This document shows, piece by piece, positions 7,443-18,546 of a stretch of DNA of 64,000 nt. The notes under the pieces were generated by a model that was given only the letters and a program-made list of their open reading frames with translations, was not told where the DNA came from and did no database searches. Numbering within the stretch: the first letter of the stretch is position 1; every line of letters begins with the position of its first letter. Where the stretch lies: the NCBI RefSeq assembly GCF_900142705.1, contig NZ_FRBV01000003.1, positions 1 through 64,000 of the forward strand, given 5' to 3'. This stretch comes from Nitrosospira sp. Nsp11 (GTDB lineage: Bacteria; Pseudomonadota; Gammaproteobacteria; Burkholderiales; Nitrosomonadaceae). The position numbers were made by a program, and so were the translations under genes.

Positions 7443-8771
7443 CTATCTTGCCGGTAATCCGCCGCCGCCTTTGAAGTTGGTTTTCTTCAGCAAGCTCTCA
7501 TACTGATGGGACATTATGTACGCCTGAACCTGCGCCATGAAGTCCATGGTAACCACCACGATAATGAGGAGAGACGTCCCTCCAAAGTAAAATGGCACGT
7601 TCCATTTCAAGATCAGGAATTCCGGCAGCAAACACACGAGTGTTACATAAATCGCTCCGGCCAGGGTAAGTCTTAGCATAATGCGTTCGATATACCGGGC
7701 TGTCTGCTCGCCCGGACGAATCCCAGGGATGAAAGCCCCGCTTTTTTTCAGATTCTCGGCAGTTTCTCTGGGATTAAATACAAGCGCGGTATAAAAGAAA
7801 CAGAAAAATATGATCATTGCAGCATACATGATCACGTAAATCGGTTGGCCCGGCGATAGCGCGCCGCTCATATCCTTCAACCAACTCATGGATTCGCCCG
7901 TCGCAAACCAGCCTGCCAGCGTAGCTGGAAATAATATGATGCTGGAAGCAAAGATCGGAGGAATCACACCGGACATATTCAGCTTCAACGGCAAATGAGA
8001 GCTTTGGCCGCCATAAACTTTTCGTCCCACCTGGCGCTTCGCATAATTCACTAGTATCTTGCGCTGACCCCGCTCGACGAAAACCACGAAGGCTGTCACT
8101 GCCGTTGCCGCCACAAAGATCCCCAATGCAACCAGAAAATGCATTGCACCAGTTCTGACCAGTTCCAGCGTACCGCCAATTGCGCTGGGAAGCCCCGCTG
8201 CTATGCCGGCAAAAATTATGAGCGATATACCATTCCCGATGCCGCGTTCAGTAATCTGTTCGCCTAGCCACATTAGAAATATCGTTCCGGTAACCAAGGT
8301 TATCACCGTTGTCAACAGGAACATCGGCCCAGGCTCGATCACCAATCCGGGCTGGGATTGCAACGCAATCGATATGCCATAACCCTGCAGCAGCGCCAAT
8401 CCCAACGTACCGTATCGAGTGTATTGGGTAATTTTCCTGCGGCCTGATTCCCCCTCCTTCTTCAGCGCTTCCAGATAAGGGAACGCAACTGTACCCAATT
8501 GCATAATAATAGAAGCAGAAATATACGGCATGATCCCGAGTGCAAAGATCGAGAAACGGGAAAGCGCGCCACCCGAAAACATGTTGAACATCCCAAGGAT
8601 GCCCCCTTGCTGCGACTCGAACAGGTCTTTTAGCACCACTGGGTCGATACCTGGTACCGGAACATGCGCACCGATTCGATAGACGACTAATGCGAGCAAC
8701 AAAAACCACAACCGACGTTTCAAGTCGCCAAGTTTTCCGGAGAGTCCCCGCAGGGATTCGCTAGCGGCCAA
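7443..8771 (-). CDS. secY: Protein translocase subunit SecY
   Basis: Channel-forming core of the Sec translocon, 442 aa with ten hydrophobic segments. The first helix region ([20 protein letters not shown], 20-39) and the plug-side motif [22 protein letters not shown] are clear, as is the cytoplasmic loop [22 protein letters not shown]. It sits between rplO and infA. Its partner SecE is encoded in the same window near 37 kb. Confidence 0.98.
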   Translation of the reverse strand: MAASESLRGLSGKLGDLKRRLWFLLLALVVYRIGAHVPVPGIDPVVLKDLFESQQGGILGMFNMFSGGALSRFSIFALGIMPYISASIIMQLGTVAFPYLEALKKEGESGRRKITQYTRYGTLGLALLQGYGISIALQSQPGLVIEPGPMFLLTTVITLVTGTIFLMWLGEQITERGIGNGISLIIFAGIAAGLPSAIGGTLELVRTGAMHFLVALGIFVAATAVTAFVVFVERGQRKILVNYAKRQVGRKVYGGQSSHLPLKLNMSGVIPPIFASSIILFPATLAGWFATGESMSWLKDMSGALSPGQPIYVIMYAAMIIFFCFFYTALVFNPRETAENLKKSGAFIPGIRPGEQTARYIERIMLRLTLAGAIYVTLVCLLPEFLILKWNVPFYFGGTSLLIIVVVTMDFMAQVQAYIMSHQYESLLKKTNFKGGGGLPAR

Positions 8772-8788
8772 TCTGTATCCTCTCGAGT

Positions 8789-9220
8789 TTATTCAACGCT
8801 GCCCCCAACGGCTTCGATGGCAGCCTTCGCGCCTTTCGTTACTGCAATTCCCTGCAACTTAAGTGCACGCTCGACCTTTCCGGAAAGTATCACCTTCGCA
8901 CTCAAAGCAGATCCGGGAATAACCCCTGCCTGTTTCAGGATGAGGATATCGATTTCATTTCCTGGCAATTTTTCCAAGGCCGACAGTCGCACTTCAGCGG
9001 TAGCGCTCCGGGTAAGTGATACAAAACCACGCTTGGGCAAACGACGTTGAAGGGGCATCTGGCCGCCTTCAAAACCTACTTTATGAAAACCGCCAGAGCG
9101 GGATTTTTGTCCCTTGTGACCTCGTCCGGCAGTTTTGCCGAGGCCGGAACCGATGCCGCGCCCCAAACGCCGCCTTGCATGCTTGGCGCCACCGGCTGGC
9201 TTAATCGAATTCAGCTGCAT
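8789..9220 (-). CDS. rplO: Ribosomal protein L15
   Basis: Late-assembly 23S rRNA binder, 143 aa. The glycine/arginine-rich N-terminus ([20 protein letters not shown], 17-36) threads into rRNA. It starts one base after the rpmD stop codon, so the two are probably translated together. Confidence 0.98.
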   Translation of the reverse strand: MQLNSIKPAGGAKHARRRLGRGIGSGLGKTAGRGHKGQKSRSGGFHKVGFEGGQMPLQRRLPKRGFVSLTRSATAEVRLSALEKLPGNEIDILILKQAGVIPGSALSAKVILSGKVERALKLQGIAVTKGAKAAIEAVGGSVE

Positions 9221-9409
9221 CTAGGCCTCACTCTTTACAAGGTAATAAATATTATTAATCATACCTCGCACAGCCGGAGTATTCTCCAACTCAGCGCTAC
9301 TATTTATTCCGCGCAGTCCCAACCCACGTGCAGTCGCACGATGCGATCGTTTCGTACCGATCAGGCTTTTGACTAAAGTCACTTTAATCTTTTTTTTATC
9401 CGTAGTCAT
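9221..9409 (-). CDS. rpmD: Ribosomal protein L30
   Basis: 62-aa large-subunit protein with the [24 protein letters not shown] core. Its ATG overlaps the rpsE stop (ATGA, 9406-9409), so it is translationally coupled to S5. Confidence 0.97.
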   Translation of the reverse strand: MTTDKKKIKVTLVKSLIGTKRSHRATARGLGLRGINSSAELENTPAVRGMINNIYYLVKSEA

Positions 9410-9948
9410 TTCGCCAAGCCCATGATTTCTTCCACACTCTTGCCCCTCTTGGCTGCGATTTCCGCGGGCGTATTCATCGCTTGCAGTCCATGCAAAGTCG
9501 CACGCACTACATTATAAGGGTTGGTTGAACCGATACATTTGGCGAGAATATTATGAACACCCATCACTTCGAATATTGCCCGCATCGGCCCACCGGCAAT
9601 AATACCGGTTCCTTCGGACGCAGGCTGCATATAGACTGTAGCAGCGCCATGTCTGCCGATGACTGGGTGATGTAGCGTGCCATTCTTCAAGCTTACCTTG
9701 ATCATCTTGCGGCGGGCTTCATCCATTGCCTTTTGTACGGCAACCGGCACTTCGCGGGATTTACCTTTACCCATGCCGACAGCGCCATCCCCGTTCCCAA
9801 CTACCGTCAGCGCGGCAAATCCGAGGATACGACCTCCTTTGACTACTTTGGTGACCCGATTAATCGCCACCATCTTTTCCTTAAGGCCATCACCTCGATC
9901 ATCACCCTGAGGCACCTTTCCTTGCATGCGTCCTTGCATTTTAGCCAT
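9406..9948 (-). CDS. rpsE: Ribosomal protein S5
   Basis: 180 aa, involved in decoding fidelity and helicase activity at the mRNA entry channel. The S5 double-stranded RNA-binding fold is clear ([20 protein letters not shown], 33-52; then [13 protein letters not shown]). The N-terminal [20 protein letters not shown] stretch is a longer lead than in E. coli. Confidence 0.97.
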   Translation of the reverse strand: MAKMQGRMQGKVPQGDDRGDGLKEKMVAINRVTKVVKGGRILGFAALTVVGNGDGAVGMGKGKSREVPVAVQKAMDEARRKMIKVSLKNGTLHHPVIGRHGAATVYMQPASEGTGIIAGGPMRAIFEVMGVHNILAKCIGSTNPYNVVRATLHGLQAMNTPAEIAAKRGKSVEEIMGLAK

Positions 9949-9961
9949 TATCTTCCCTCAG

Positions 9962-10318
9962 TTAGAATTTGAGGCCATGTTCACGAGCAGCTTCGGCTAA
10001 TGCCTTTACGCGCCCATGATATTTGAACCCCGAGCGGTCGAATGAAACCGTCTCGATACCTAAACCTCTGGCTTTTTCTGCAACGCGTTTCCCAACTGCC
10101 GCCGCTGCATCAACGGTGCCGCCATTGGGCAACTCCTTGCGAAGCTCCGGCTCCAAAGTAGATGCACTGGTCAAGACCTTCCCGCCGGAGCCATCTATCA
10201 ACTGTGCATAAATATGACAATTGCTGCGATGCACCGACAACCGCACCATCTTCAGCTCGGCGATCTTGGCGCGCGTCCGACGAGCACGGCGCAAACGGGA
10301 TTTTGTTGGATTCGGCAT
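9962..10318 (-). CDS. rplR: Ribosomal protein L18
   Basis: 5S rRNA-binding protein of the central protuberance, 118 aa. The arginine-rich N-terminus ([12 protein letters not shown], 8-19) and the conserved end [17 protein letters not shown] identify it. It works with L5, encoded nearby in the same operon. Confidence 0.98.
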   Translation of the reverse strand: MPNPTKSRLRRARRTRAKIAELKMVRLSVHRSNCHIYAQLIDGSGGKVLTSASTLEPELRKELPNGGTVDAAAAVGKRVAEKARGLGIETVSFDRSGFKYHGRVKALAEAAREHGLKF

Positions 10319-10329
10319 ATCTACCCCAA

Positions 10330-10863
10330 TTATTTTTTCTTGGTTTCTTTCATAACGATGACTTCATCGGAATAACGCACACCCTTCCCCTTATAAGGTT
10401 CCGGCTTGCGGTAAGCACGTACGTCAGCCGCGACCTGGCCGACCTGTTGCTTATCCATTCCCTTGATAATGACCTCGGTTTGAGTGGGCGTTTCCACTTT
10501 AACGCCCTCAGGCATCTTGTGAGCGACGGGGTGTGAAAATCCCAGAGTCAAGTTTAGAACATCATTCGCCGCCTGAGCACGATAGCCTACTCCAACCAGT
10601 GTCAGTTTCTTTTGGAAACCGCTGGTAACTCCCTTGACCATATTGGCAAGCAATGCGCGCATCGTACCAGACATCGCATTTGCGTGTTTCGAATCATTCG
10701 CAGCTTTAACAAGCAAACTATCGCCCTCACGCTCGACAGAGATGTCTGAAACCAGATTGCGCTGCAACGCGCCCAGCGGTCCCTTTATCGACACTTCAGA
10801 GGCGGAAAGCGTTACCTCAACACCTGCGGGAATCAGCACAGGATTTTTACCCACTCGAGACAT
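10330..10863 (-). CDS. rplF: Ribosomal protein L6
   Basis: 177-aa two-domain protein near the GTPase-associated centre. Typical start [17 protein letters not shown] and C-terminal [16 protein letters not shown], the rRNA-contacting loop. Confidence 0.98.
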   Translation of the reverse strand: MSRVGKNPVLIPAGVEVTLSASEVSIKGPLGALQRNLVSDISVEREGDSLLVKAANDSKHANAMSGTMRALLANMVKGVTSGFQKKLTLVGVGYRAQAANDVLNLTLGFSHPVAHKMPEGVKVETPTQTEVIIKGMDKQQVGQVAADVRAYRKPEPYKGKGVRYSDEVIVMKETKKK

Positions 10864-10874
10864 TTTTTATATCC

Positions 10875-11270
10875 TTAAGCCACAATGCATAGTACTTCAC
10901 CGCCAACGCCATTGGCGCGCGCCTTTCGCTCCGTCATTACACCTTTTGAAGTGGAGACGATCGCTACGCCCAACCCGTTCATCACATTAGGAAGCTTGTC
11001 GCTGGCTTTGTAAATCCTCAGGCCGGGACGGCTAACACGTTCAATTTTTTCAATTACAGGACGTCCCGCGTAATATTTTAAACTGATATCCAACAGCGGC
11101 TTTCCGTCCGCTTGGTGAACCGCGAAATCCTCGACGTAACCTTCATCCTTCAATACTTGCGCAATCGCAGCTTTGAGCTTGGACGCGGGCATTACAACGG
11201 ATGTTTTTTCGGAAAGCTGCGCGTTACGAATCCGCGTCAGCATATCGGCGATAGGGTCACTCATGCTCAT
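10875..11270 (-). CDS. rpsH: Ribosomal protein S8
   Basis: 131 aa, binds helix 21 of 16S rRNA and, in E. coli, represses the spc operon through a mimic site near rplE. Typical start [18 protein letters not shown] and end [20 protein letters not shown]. It is preceded by an unusually long 157-bp gap after rpsN containing a hairpin (11363-11384). Confidence 0.98.
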   Translation of the reverse strand: MSMSDPIADMLTRIRNAQLSEKTSVVMPASKLKAAIAQVLKDEGYVEDFAVHQADGKPLLDISLKYYAGRPVIEKIERVSRPGLRIYKASDKLPNVMNGLGVAIVSTSKGVMTERKARANGVGGEVLCIVA

Positions 11271-11362
11271 CTAGGGATACCTCTAGAAATCCAGATTCCG
11301 TAACCGGAAAATATACTAATCTCTGAAATTATTAAATTGATCATGTTGGGTCCGCCTTTTGT

Positions 11363-11384
11363 ATGAACGAAAGTCGCGTTTGGT
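11363..11384. promoter_or_regulatory. Hairpin in rpsN-rpsH spacer
   Basis: GAACGAAA and TTTGGTTC (11363-11370, 11377-11384) pair with one mismatch around a 6-base loop. It lies in the only long gap within the spc operon besides its leader. A processing or stability role is possible; S8 autoregulation here is a guess. Confidence 0.3.
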
Positions 11385-11427
11385 TCATTAGTATTTAGAC
11401 GCGCCCAAAATATTATGTCGCTCAATC

Positions 11428-11733
11428 TTACCAACTGGCCTTGATTATGCCGGGAATCTCCCCGCTCATCGCAATATCGCGGAGTTTGCTGCGGCCCAGA
11501 CCGAACTTGCTGTAAACGCCACGTGGACGACCAGTCAGGGAGCAACGATTACGCAGACGCACCGGACTTGAGTTGCGCGGCAACATCTGAAGCTTGATCC
11601 TGGCAGAATGTCGATCTTCATCGCTCGAATTGGCATCGTTAATTATGGCCGACAATTCAGCGCGCCGAGGCGCATATTTCTTTACGGTTTCGCGTCGTTT
11701 CAAGTCGCGGTTAATCACAGCTATTTTGGCCAT
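11428..11733 (-). CDS. rpsN: Ribosomal protein S14, zinc-independent form
   Basis: 101 aa. The start is taken at ATG 11731-11733 ([20 protein letters not shown]); the upstream 20 residues of the frame are unconserved and overlap rplE. No CxxC pairs are present, so this is the C- type, about 40 residues longer than the zinc form. The C-terminus [17 protein letters not shown] is conserved. Confidence 0.97.
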   Translation of the reverse strand: MAKIAVINRDLKRRETVKKYAPRRAELSAIINDANSSDEDRHSARIKLQMLPRNSSPVRLRNRCSLTGRPRGVYSKFGLGRSKLRDIAMSGEIPGIIKASW

Positions 11734-11740
11734 GCTACTC

Positions 11741-12280
11741 TCAATTTTTAAATGGAAATTTAAATGCCGCCAACAACGCTTTCGCCTCCGCATCCGTTTT
11801 TGCGGTGGTGGTGATGGTTATATTCATGCCCCTTAGCGCGTCGATTTTGTCATATTCAATTTCAGGAAAAATGATTTGCTCTTTTACACCCATGTTGTAA
11901 TTTCCCCGCCCATCAAATGCCCTGCCGGAAACACCGCGAAAATCACGAATACGCGGTATAGCCACGCTAACCAGTCGGTCCAAAAATTCATACATGCGAA
12001 TACGGCGCAATGTAACCATGCAGCCCACCGGATATCCATCACGAACCTTAAACGTCGCGATGGATTTTTTCGCCTTTGTCACCACCGGCTTCTGCCCTGC
12101 AATTTTTTGCATATCGCTTACGGCGCTATCCATGACCTTCTTATCGGCGACCGCCTCTCCCACACCCATATTAAGCGTGATTTTCTCGATGCGGGGGACT
12201 TCCATCACAGACTTGTAGCCAAATTGCTGCATTAATTGTTGGACTACAGTGTCGCGGTAATACTCTTGTAGACGAGCCAT
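11741..12280 (-). CDS. rplE: Ribosomal protein L5
   Basis: 179-aa protein that carries 5S rRNA into the subunit with L18. Typical motifs: [19 protein letters not shown] (30-48), [12 protein letters not shown] and [17 protein letters not shown]. Start ATG at 12278-12280. Confidence 0.98.
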   Translation of the reverse strand: MARLQEYYRDTVVQQLMQQFGYKSVMEVPRIEKITLNMGVGEAVADKKVMDSAVSDMQKIAGQKPVVTKAKKSIATFKVRDGYPVGCMVTLRRIRMYEFLDRLVSVAIPRIRDFRGVSGRAFDGRGNYNMGVKEQIIFPEIEYDKIDALRGMNITITTTAKTDAEAKALLAAFKFPFKN

Positions 12281-12298
12281 ATTCTTTCCTTAACCTAT

Positions 12299-12616
12299 TC
12301 AGGCATCAAGCAGTTCGCCGCTCGACTTGAAATAACGGACTTTACCTTTGCCTTCCTGAATTCTGAAACCCACACGGTCGGCTTTACGAGTGAAGGGATT
12401 ATAAATCGCTATATTCGAGACCTGAATTGGATTCTCCATTTCGACGATTCCACCCGTGGCTCCCTTATTTGGATTGGGCCGCTGATGTTTCTTGACCTTA
12501 TTGACGCCCTCGACCACCACCAAGTCAGCATTCACCGCGCGCAGCACCGTGCCACGCTTGCCCTTATCCTTGCCGGTGATGACAACAACATCATCACCTT
12601 TCTTTATCTTTCGCAT
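12299..12616 (-). CDS. rplX: Ribosomal protein L24
   Basis: 105-aa assembly initiator of the large subunit with a KOW motif ([20 protein letters not shown], 7-26). Eighteen bases separate it from rplN and from rplE. Confidence 0.98.
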   Translation of the reverse strand: MRKIKKGDDVVVITGKDKGKRGTVLRAVNADLVVVEGVNKVKKHQRPNPNKGATGGIVEMENPIQVSNIAIYNPFTRKADRVGFRIQEGKGKVRYFKSSGELLDA

Positions 12617-12634
12617 ATTCAGTCCTTACCGCGC

Positions 12635-13003
12635 CTACAAAACTTCTGGCGCAAGCGAAACAATTTTCATGAAACGTGCATTACGCAATTCCCGCGTTAC
12701 CGGTCCAAAAATACGCGTACCAATTGGCTCCAGCTTGGCGTTCAACAACACGGCAGCGTTACTGTCAAATTTGATTAACGAACCGTCAGCGCGACGCACT
12801 CCTTTTGAAGTGCGAACCACCACCGCATTGTACACTTCGCCTTTCTTGACGCGTCCCCGCGGCGCAACATCCTTGATGCTGACTTTTATAATGTCGCCAA
12901 TACCAGCGTAACGCCGCCTGGATCCGCCCAGCACCTTGATGCACATGATCGAACGAGCACCAGTATTGTCCGCGACTTGCAGAATCGATTGCATTTGGAT
13001 CAT
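12635..13003 (-). CDS. rplN: Ribosomal protein L14
   Basis: 122-aa protein at the subunit interface, first gene of the spc operon. Start [17 protein letters not shown] and end [13 protein letters not shown] are canonical. It follows a 196-bp leader with a near-consensus -10, so it probably has its own promoter in addition to read-through from the S10 operon. Confidence 0.98.
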   Translation of the reverse strand: MIQMQSILQVADNTGARSIMCIKVLGGSRRRYAGIGDIIKVSIKDVAPRGRVKKGEVYNAVVVRTSKGVRRADGSLIKFDSNAAVLLNAKLEPIGTRIFGPVTRELRNARFMKIVSLAPEVL

Positions 13004-13061
13004 TTTTTACTCACTCTTTCCAACTTTTCCCGCCCCGAGACCGAGGTGTGGATAGTATTGG

Positions 13062-13075
13062 AACCCGTCCGGGTT
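13062..13075 (-). promoter_or_regulatory. Small hairpin in spc leader
   Basis: AACCCGTCCGGGTT (5-bp stem, 4-base loop) lies about 60 bases before rplN, inside the predicted leader transcript. Confidence 0.35.
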
Positions 13076-13132
13076 ATGAAGTCACCAATTGATGACTGCC
13101 AAAATTAAAGATCTGAAAAACGAAGAGGCCGA

Positions 13133-13161
13133 ATTATAAGTTAATCCCGCGAGAAAAACAA
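13133..13161 (-). promoter_or_regulatory. Candidate spc operon promoter (TTGTTT, 17 bp, TATAAT)
   Basis: The minus strand carries a perfect -10 TATAAT (complement of 13133-13138) with a weak -35 TTGTTT 17 bases upstream (complement of 13156-13161). It lies in the 196-bp gap between rpsQ and rplN, where E. coli has its spc promoter. Confidence 0.55.
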
Positions 13162-13199
13162 GGAAAAAGAAATATTGGCCTATCGGGCTCGTCAGTAAA

Positions 13200-13466
13200 T
13201 CAACTGACTTGGTTGCCCTTCTCCATTAACTTAACCACGCGCCAGGCTTTTGTTTTAGAGAGAGGCCGGCATTCTTCGATTACTACCATATCACCTGGAT
13301 GAAACTCGTTACTCTCGTCATGAACGTGGTATTTTTTTGAACGAACCATAATCTTCCCATAGAGGGGATGCTTAACTTTACGTTCGACCAAAACAGTAAT
13401 GGTCTTATCCATCTTATCACTCAACACTTTTCCGCTGAGGGTGCGGCTTAAATTAGCTTCACTCAT
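13200..13466 (-). CDS. rpsQ: Ribosomal protein S17
   Basis: 88-aa OB-fold protein and primary 16S binder, last gene of the S10 operon. Conserved [20 protein letters not shown] (10-29) and [18 protein letters not shown]. Its ATG overlaps the rpmC stop by four bases. Confidence 0.98.
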   Translation of the reverse strand: MSEANLSRTLSGKVLSDKMDKTITVLVERKVKHPLYGKIMVRSKKYHVHDESNEFHPGDMVVIEECRPLSKTKAWRVVKLMEKGNQVS

Positions 13467-13663
13467 GACTGCTTTGCCTTCTGGCTAAGTATGGTTTTTG
13501 CGCGCGCGATATCCCGGCGCACGTTACGTAATTGGTTGGTATTACTCAACTGCTGTGTTGTGTGCTGCATCCGCAGGCCAAACTGCGCCCGTAGGAGCTC
13601 TAACAACTCCTGCTGCAACTCTACCGGATTCCGGGATCTAAGGTCTTTAGTTTTCTTTTTCAT
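13463..13663 (-). CDS. rpmC: Ribosomal protein L29
   Basis: 66-aa helical-hairpin protein near the tunnel exit, part of the trigger-factor/SRP docking site with L23. Conserved core [20 protein letters not shown] and [13 protein letters not shown]. Two bases separate it from rplP; it overlaps rpsQ by four. Confidence 0.97.
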   Translation of the reverse strand: MKKKTKDLRSRNPVELQQELLELLRAQFGLRMQHTTQQLSNTNQLRNVRRDIARAKTILSQKAKQS

Positions 13664-13665
13664 AA

Positions 13666-14082
13666 TTAACCGCCTACCTGTCTTACAACGAATGTAGTCA
13701 GAATCGGCAGCTTGGACGCAGCTAAACGAAAGGCTTGTCGCGCCAGCGCTTCATCAACGCCGTCCATTTCATACAGCATTTTACCGGGCTGAATTTCCGC
13801 CACAAAGTACTCCGGATTTCCCTTCCCATTGCCCATCCGAACCTCGGCTGGTTTATGGGAAATCGGTTTATCCGGAAATATTCGGATCCAGATACGCCCG
13901 CCGCGCTTTATGTGACGGCTCATTGCGCGCCGCGCAGCCTCGATCTGTCGCGCTGTTAATCGACCACGGCCAACTGCCTTGAGACCATATTCCCCAAAAC
14001 TGACTTTCGCACCGCGGGTTGCAACCCCGGTATTACGTCCTTTTTGCTGTTTGCGGTACTTCGTTCTAGCTGGCTGCTGCAT
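13666..14082 (-). CDS. rplP: Ribosomal protein L16
   Basis: 138-aa protein that helps shape the A site and the peptidyl-transferase region. Start [19 protein letters not shown] is the conserved N-terminus and lies inside the end of rpsC (17-bp overlap). Conserved [10 protein letters not shown] and [17 protein letters not shown]. Confidence 0.98.
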   Translation of the reverse strand: MQQPARTKYRKQQKGRNTGVATRGAKVSFGEYGLKAVGRGRLTARQIEAARRAMSRHIKRGGRIWIRIFPDKPISHKPAEVRMGNGKGNPEYFVAEIQPGKMLYEMDGVDEALARQAFRLAASKLPILTTFVVRQVGG

Positions 14083-14920
14083 CTTTTGCTCCTGGCGTTA
14101 TAGTTGCAGACTTGGAGGAGGGCGCTTCAACCGTGTTCTCAGGTTTTCTGGCAATTTTCCTCTCGCTCGTTCTTGCGTCGGTCCTGGGTTCACCCCTGCC
14201 AGCCGGCTTCCTTGCTGGACGTCTGGCTTCCGGTTCTCCCGCAGGAGTCGGTGCTTGCGTTGCTGGCCCAAGTGCCCCCGATTGCTCGTTACGTCCTATC
14301 ACTTCGCCCTTGAATACCCAAACTTTGATTCCGATCACACCGTATGTGGTCTTGGCTTCCGAAACACCGTAGTCCAGATCAGCACGCAAGGTGTGAAGCG
14401 GCACACGGCCTTCACGGTACCATTCGGTGCGAGCAATTTCAATACCGTTCAATCGCCCGGCACTCATGATTTTGATGCCTTGGGCACCTAAGCGCATTGC
14501 GTTCTGCATCGCGCGTTTCATGGCACGACGAAACATGATACGTTTCTCTAACTGCTGCGCAATATTGTCTGCAATCAATTGCGCATCAATTTCCGGCTTG
14601 CGGATTTCCTCGATGTTTACGTGCACCGGAACACCCATAAGCTTTTGTAGCACACCGCGCAGAACTTCTATATCTTCGCCTTTCTTGCCGATTACGACAC
14701 CGGGACGTGAACTGTAAATGGTAATGCGCGCATTCTTGGACGGCCGTTCGATGATTACGCGACCGACGGATGCGTGCGCCAATTTCTTTTTAAGATATTC
14801 CCGAACCTTTATATCTTCGTTCAGCATCCCGGGAAAATTTTTTGTATTGGCATACCACTTCGACGACCAGTTTTTAAGTACAGAAAGGCGGAAACCCGTC
14901 GGATTTATTTTTTGTCCCAT
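14066..14920 (-). CDS. rpsC: Ribosomal protein S3 with long basic C-terminal tail
   Basis: 284 aa, against 233 in E. coli. Residues 1-210 are ordinary S3 with a KH domain ([18 protein letters not shown], about 51-68) and the mRNA-entry helicase face. From about residue 212 a Pro/Ala/Arg-rich tail of some 70 residues follows, ending [15 protein letters not shown]; it looks disordered and positively charged. The start is ATG 14918-14920 ([12 protein letters not shown]); the frame's extra 22 upstream codons overlap rplV and are not conserved. Confidence 0.96.
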   Translation of the reverse strand: MGQKINPTGFRLSVLKNWSSKWYANTKNFPGMLNEDIKVREYLKKKLAHASVGRVIIERPSKNARITIYSSRPGVVIGKKGEDIEVLRGVLQKLMGVPVHVNIEEIRKPEIDAQLIADNIAQQLEKRIMFRRAMKRAMQNAMRLGAQGIKIMSAGRLNGIEIARTEWYREGRVPLHTLRADLDYGVSEAKTTYGVIGIKVWVFKGEVIGRNEQSGALGPATQAPTPAGEPEARRPARKPAGRGEPRTDARTSERKIARKPENTVEAPSSKSATITPGAKDAAAS

Positions 14921-14937
14921 AATGTCCTGGTACGTCC

Positions 14938-15285
14938 TTATTTTTTGTTGCCGGCTTTGTCGCCAACAGTAAGAAGAATATGACAAGTTGGCTTGACGAT
15001 GCGATTGCCACGCCCCTTGGCGCGGGCGCTGGTACGCATCATTGACGGTCCACGATCCACATATATCGTCGATACCTTTAATTCGTCTATATCCGCTCCA
15101 TCATTATGCTCAGCATTGGCGATGGCCGATTCGAGCAGCTTACGAATAATGACAGCGCCTTTTTTGGGACTGAAGGCAAGCAGATTAAGCGCTCGATCCA
15201 CAGGTAATCCCCGAATCTGATCCGCCACCAACCGACCCTTCTGTTCGGATAACCTGACCCCACGCAATACGGCAGTTGTTTGCAT
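14938..15285 (-). CDS. rplV: Ribosomal protein L22
   Basis: 115-aa protein whose beta-hairpin lines the exit tunnel. Typical [20 protein letters not shown] start and the hairpin region [20 protein letters not shown] (about 75-94). No insertion of the macrolide-resistance type is visible in the hairpin. Confidence 0.97.
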   Translation of the reverse strand: MQTTAVLRGVRLSEQKGRLVADQIRGLPVDRALNLLAFSPKKGAVIIRKLLESAIANAEHNDGADIDELKVSTIYVDRGPSMMRTSARAKGRGNRIVKPTCHILLTVGDKAGNKK

Positions 15286-15297
15286 AATTGATTATCC

Positions 15298-15585
15298 CTA
15301 TCTCTTCGATCCAGCCGCAACTTTCCTGTCGCCTGAATGTCCCTTGAAAGTACGAGTGTGAGAGAATTCTCCAAGCTTGTGTCCTACCATGTTCTCGGTA
15401 ACGTATACCGGGATATGCTGTTTACCATTATGTACCGCAATGGTTAAACCAATAAAATCCGGTAGAACAGTTGACCGACGCGACCAGGTTTTGATCGGGC
15501 GCTTGTCATTGGTAGCGCGCGCAGTCTCCACTTTGGCTATCAGATGCAAGTCAACAAATGGACCTTTTTTTACAGAACGTCCCAT
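15298..15585 (-). CDS. rpsS: Ribosomal protein S19
   Basis: 95-aa small-subunit head protein that pairs with S13. Conserved [15 protein letters not shown] start and [18 protein letters not shown] near the end. Confidence 0.98.
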   Translation of the reverse strand: MGRSVKKGPFVDLHLIAKVETARATNDKRPIKTWSRRSTVLPDFIGLTIAVHNGKQHIPVYVTENMVGHKLGEFSHTRTFKGHSGDRKVAAGSKR

Positions 15586-15591
15586 GATTCA

Positions 15592-16425
15592 TTACCCTTT
15601 ATTTGAATAACGGCGCCGCACAATCATACCATCGGTACGCTTATTGGCACGAGTACGGAAACCTTTGGCTGGTGTCCCCCATGGGCTGACTGGATGACGC
15701 CCTGCAGCGGTTTTACCTTCACCTCCACCATGGGGATGATCTACAGGATTCATCACCACACCGCGCACTGTAGGCCGAATGCCGCGCCAGCGCTGTGCAC
15801 CTGCTTTACCGATCGATCGCAAATTATGCTCCTCGTTTCCGACCTCGCCTATCGTGGCGCGGCAGTTTACGTGCACCCTTCGGATTTCTCCGGAACGCAG
15901 GCGAAGCTGGGCATAATCACCCTCGCGTGCCAGAAGCTGCACCGACGTACCTGCAGAGCGGGCCAGTTGCGCACCTTTCCCGGGCATCATTTCCACGCAG
16001 TGAATTGTGCTACCCACCGGAATATTGCGCAGCGGCAGCGCGTTACCGTTCTTGATCGGCGCATCCACGCCGCTCATCAATTGCATGCCGGCGGCAATGC
16101 CGCTCGGTGCGACGATATAGCGCCGCTCCCCATCGACATAGCAAAGTAATGCCAGATTTGCGCTGCGATTCGGATCGTATTCCAGCCGTTCTACCTTGGC
16201 AACGATACCATCCTTATTACGGCGGAAATCCACAATGCGATAATGTTGCTTGTGGCCACCGCCCATGTGGCGGGTAGTAATGCGACCTTTATTGTTGCGT
16301 CCCGCTGTATGATTCTGCTTCTCCAGGAGCCTGGCATAAGGTTCACCTTTATGCAAACCTGGATTAACTACCTTGACAACTGCGCGGCGGCCGGGAGAGG
16401 TTGGTTTGACTTTAACCAGTGCCAT
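15592..16425 (-). CDS. rplB: Ribosomal protein L2
   Basis: 277 aa, the most conserved large-subunit protein, needed for peptidyl-transferase activity. The critical histidine lies in [20 protein letters not shown] (about 222-241), and the RNA-binding region [17 protein letters not shown] is at 43-59. Its ATG overlaps the rplW stop by one base. Confidence 0.99.
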   Translation of the reverse strand: MALVKVKPTSPGRRAVVKVVNPGLHKGEPYARLLEKQNHTAGRNNKGRITTRHMGGGHKQHYRIVDFRRNKDGIVAKVERLEYDPNRSANLALLCYVDGERRYIVAPSGIAAGMQLMSGVDAPIKNGNALPLRNIPVGSTIHCVEMMPGKGAQLARSAGTSVQLLAREGDYAQLRLRSGEIRRVHVNCRATIGEVGNEEHNLRSIGKAGAQRWRGIRPTVRGVVMNPVDHPHGGGEGKTAAGRHPVSPWGTPAKGFRTRANKRTDGMIVRRRYSNKG

Positions 16426-16760
16426 TATTTGACTTCTCCTTGAGCAATTTCAGAAAAATTTATTTCCTGACCAGCCTTTATGTTGACATAAGCTTTCTTC
16501 CAGTTGCGGCGGCGGCCCATGAAACGACCAAAGCGCTTTTCCTTGCCTTTGACGTTAGCGACCTGCACGCTCTCTACCTCAATATTCTGGCCCTTCCACA
16601 GTAGCTCGACCGCTGCTTTGATCTCGGGCTTCGTAGCATCCTGCGTCACGCGAAAAATGACCTGGTTATGCTTTTCAGCGATATAGGTAGCCTTCTCCGA
16701 CACTTGCGGTGACAAAATGACCTGCATCAGACGTTCCGGATTGAATGTTTGCGTGCTCAT
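16425..16760 (-). CDS. rplW: Ribosomal protein L23
   Basis: 111 aa, the docking site for trigger factor and SRP at the tunnel exit. Conserved [19 protein letters not shown] (15-33) and [11 protein letters not shown]. Overlaps rplD by four bases. Confidence 0.98.
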   Translation of the reverse strand: MSTQTFNPERLMQVILSPQVSEKATYIAEKHNQVIFRVTQDATKPEIKAAVELLWKGQNIEVESVQVANVKGKEKRFGRFMGRRRNWKKAYVNIKAGQEINFSEIAQGEVK

Positions 16761-17377
16761 GCAAGCATTTCCTCCATCTTGGCCAATGCGCCGCGAGTTA
16801 TCAGCACGTTGGCAAAGCGCAGAAGGCTGACCGGGTCGACGTGACCCGCTTCCACTACCTTTACGAGAGGCAGATTTCGTGATGACAAATAGAGATTTTC
16901 ATCCACACTATCGGTAACGATCATGACCTCATCCAATTTCATATCTTTCAGTTTTCCAGCCAGGGCTTTGGTCTTTGGCGTATCCAGGGCAAAATTTTCC
17001 ACCACTGACAATCGGTTTTCACGGACAAGCTGGGATAAGATAGCCCCCATACCAGCACGATACATTTTACGATTGACCTTGTGGCTAAAATTCTCTTCAG
17101 GACTGTTGGGAAAAATTTTTCCACCACCACGCCACAACGGGCTCGACGCCATACCGGCGCGTGCGCGCCCCGTACCTTTTTGCCGCCAGGGCTTGCGAGT
17201 GGACTTGGCAACATCCGAACGTCCCTTTTGGGCGCGGTTGGCGCTACGAGCGTTTGCGAGGTAAGCGGTCACCACTTGATGCACCAGGGCTTCGTTGTAC
17301 TCCCGACCGAAAAGGGAATCAGGAGCCGAAACACTAGCATCCGACTGACCATTATCGCCAATGAGTTTAAGTTCCAT
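16757..17377 (-). CDS. rplD: Ribosomal protein L4
   Basis: 206 aa. Its extended loop ([25 protein letters not shown], about 62-86, conserved tunnel loop) reaches the exit tunnel. In E. coli L4 also represses its own S10 operon by binding the leader; a hairpin in the leader here (18547-18601) would be the place to look. Confidence 0.98.
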   Translation of the reverse strand: MELKLIGDNGQSDASVSAPDSLFGREYNEALVHQVVTAYLANARSANRAQKGRSDVAKSTRKPWRQKGTGRARAGMASSPLWRGGGKIFPNSPEENFSHKVNRKMYRAGMGAILSQLVRENRLSVVENFALDTPKTKALAGKLKDMKLDEVMIVTDSVDENLYLSSRNLPLVKVVEAGHVDPVSLLRFANVLITRGALAKMEEMLA

Positions 17378-18102
17378 TATGCACCCGCCTTCTTACCGGA
17401 CTTCGTACCGCTTTTTGCCGCCGCTTTTGCATCAACCTTTACAGCAGGCTTTGCAACAATCTTGCTGATCTTTGCGCTCGGATGCACCACCACGTCCCCG
17501 CCTTTCGATCCGGGTATCGCACCCTTGATGAGCAACAGGCCACGCTCGGCATCAACCCGCAGTACCTCAAGGTTCTGGGTGGTGCGTTTTACGCTACCTA
17601 GATGTCCGGACATGCGCTTCCCGGGGAAAACACGACCAGGGTCCTGCGCCATTCCGATGGAACCTGGAACGTTGTGAGATCTGGAATTACCATGGCTGGC
17701 ACGGTTTGAGGAAAAACCGTGACGCTTGATTACGCCAGCATAACCCTTTCCGATGGTAATACCGGTCACATCCACTTTTTGGCCAACGCGGAAAATCTCC
17801 GAACCTACGACTACACCGGGCTTGAGACTATCAGTTACCTCCTGCCCCACACGGAATTCCTTAAGGACATGACCGGCTTCCACTGCAGCTTTGGCAAAAT
17901 GCCCCGCTGCAGGTTTGTTGACGCGAATGGCACGGCGTTTGCCGAAAGTGACCTGCACTGCGGAATAGCCATCAGTGGCCGGTGTTTTGATTTGGGTTAC
18001 ACGATTGTTGGACACGTCAAGTACTGTGACCGGCTGGCTATCGCCATCGTCGGTGAAAATACGAGTCATGCCAATCTTGCGGCCGACAAGCCCTAAACTC
18101 AT
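17377..18102 (-). CDS. rplC: Ribosomal protein L3
   Basis: 241 aa, early assembly protein near the peptidyl-transferase centre. Conserved [19 protein letters not shown] start, and the loop containing the usually methylated glutamine, [19 protein letters not shown] (about 148-166). The C-terminal 25 residues ([20 protein letters not shown]...) form a Lys/Ala-rich extension beyond the E. coli length of 209. Confidence 0.98.
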   Translation of the reverse strand: MSLGLVGRKIGMTRIFTDDGDSQPVTVLDVSNNRVTQIKTPATDGYSAVQVTFGKRRAIRVNKPAAGHFAKAAVEAGHVLKEFRVGQEVTDSLKPGVVVGSEIFRVGQKVDVTGITIGKGYAGVIKRHGFSSNRASHGNSRSHNVPGSIGMAQDPGRVFPGKRMSGHLGSVKRTTQNLEVLRVDAERGLLLIKGAIPGSKGGDVVVHPSAKISKIVAKPAVKVDAKAAAKSGTKSGKKAGA

Positions 18103-18220
18103 TTTAATTACCTTTTCAGAAAAGGTGCCGATTACAATTGACCGGCAAGTACATTTGTTTAAATCAGGGATTCAGATTATTCGTCAAAAAAACGATTAAC
18201 TAAAGATTAAATTCAGCAAC

Positions 18221-18529
18221 TCATAACTTTATTTCTACATCAACCCCTGCGGGGAGATCCAACTTCATCAAGGCATCCACCGTTTTATCAGTGGGGTCCA
18301 TGATGTCCATCAGGCGCAGATGAGTCCGAATCTCGAACTGATCGCGTGATGTTTTATTGACGTGAGGGGACCGCAATACGTCGAAGCGCTCAATGCGCGT
18401 CGGCAGAGGTACAGGTCCTTTAACTACCGCCCCCGTCCGTTTGGCGGTTTCAACGATTTCCATCGCCGATTTATCGATCAATCGGTAATCAAACGCTTTC
18501 AGACGAATACGAATTTTTTGACTTTGCAT
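18221..18529 (-). CDS. rpsJ: Ribosomal protein S10
   Basis: 102-aa small-subunit protein that doubles as NusE in antitermination complexes. Typical [19 protein letters not shown] start and GVDVEIKL end. It is the first S10-operon gene, and follows an 88-bp gap after tuf that holds a long hairpin. NusG, its antitermination partner, is encoded near 36 kb. Confidence 0.98.
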   Translation of the reverse strand: MQSQKIRIRLKAFDYRLIDKSAMEIVETAKRTGAVVKGPVPLPTRIERFDVLRSPHVNKTSRDQFEIRTHLRLMDIMDPTDKTVDALMKLDLPAGVDVEIKL

Positions 18530-18546
18530 AAACGAACCTCAGGTTG

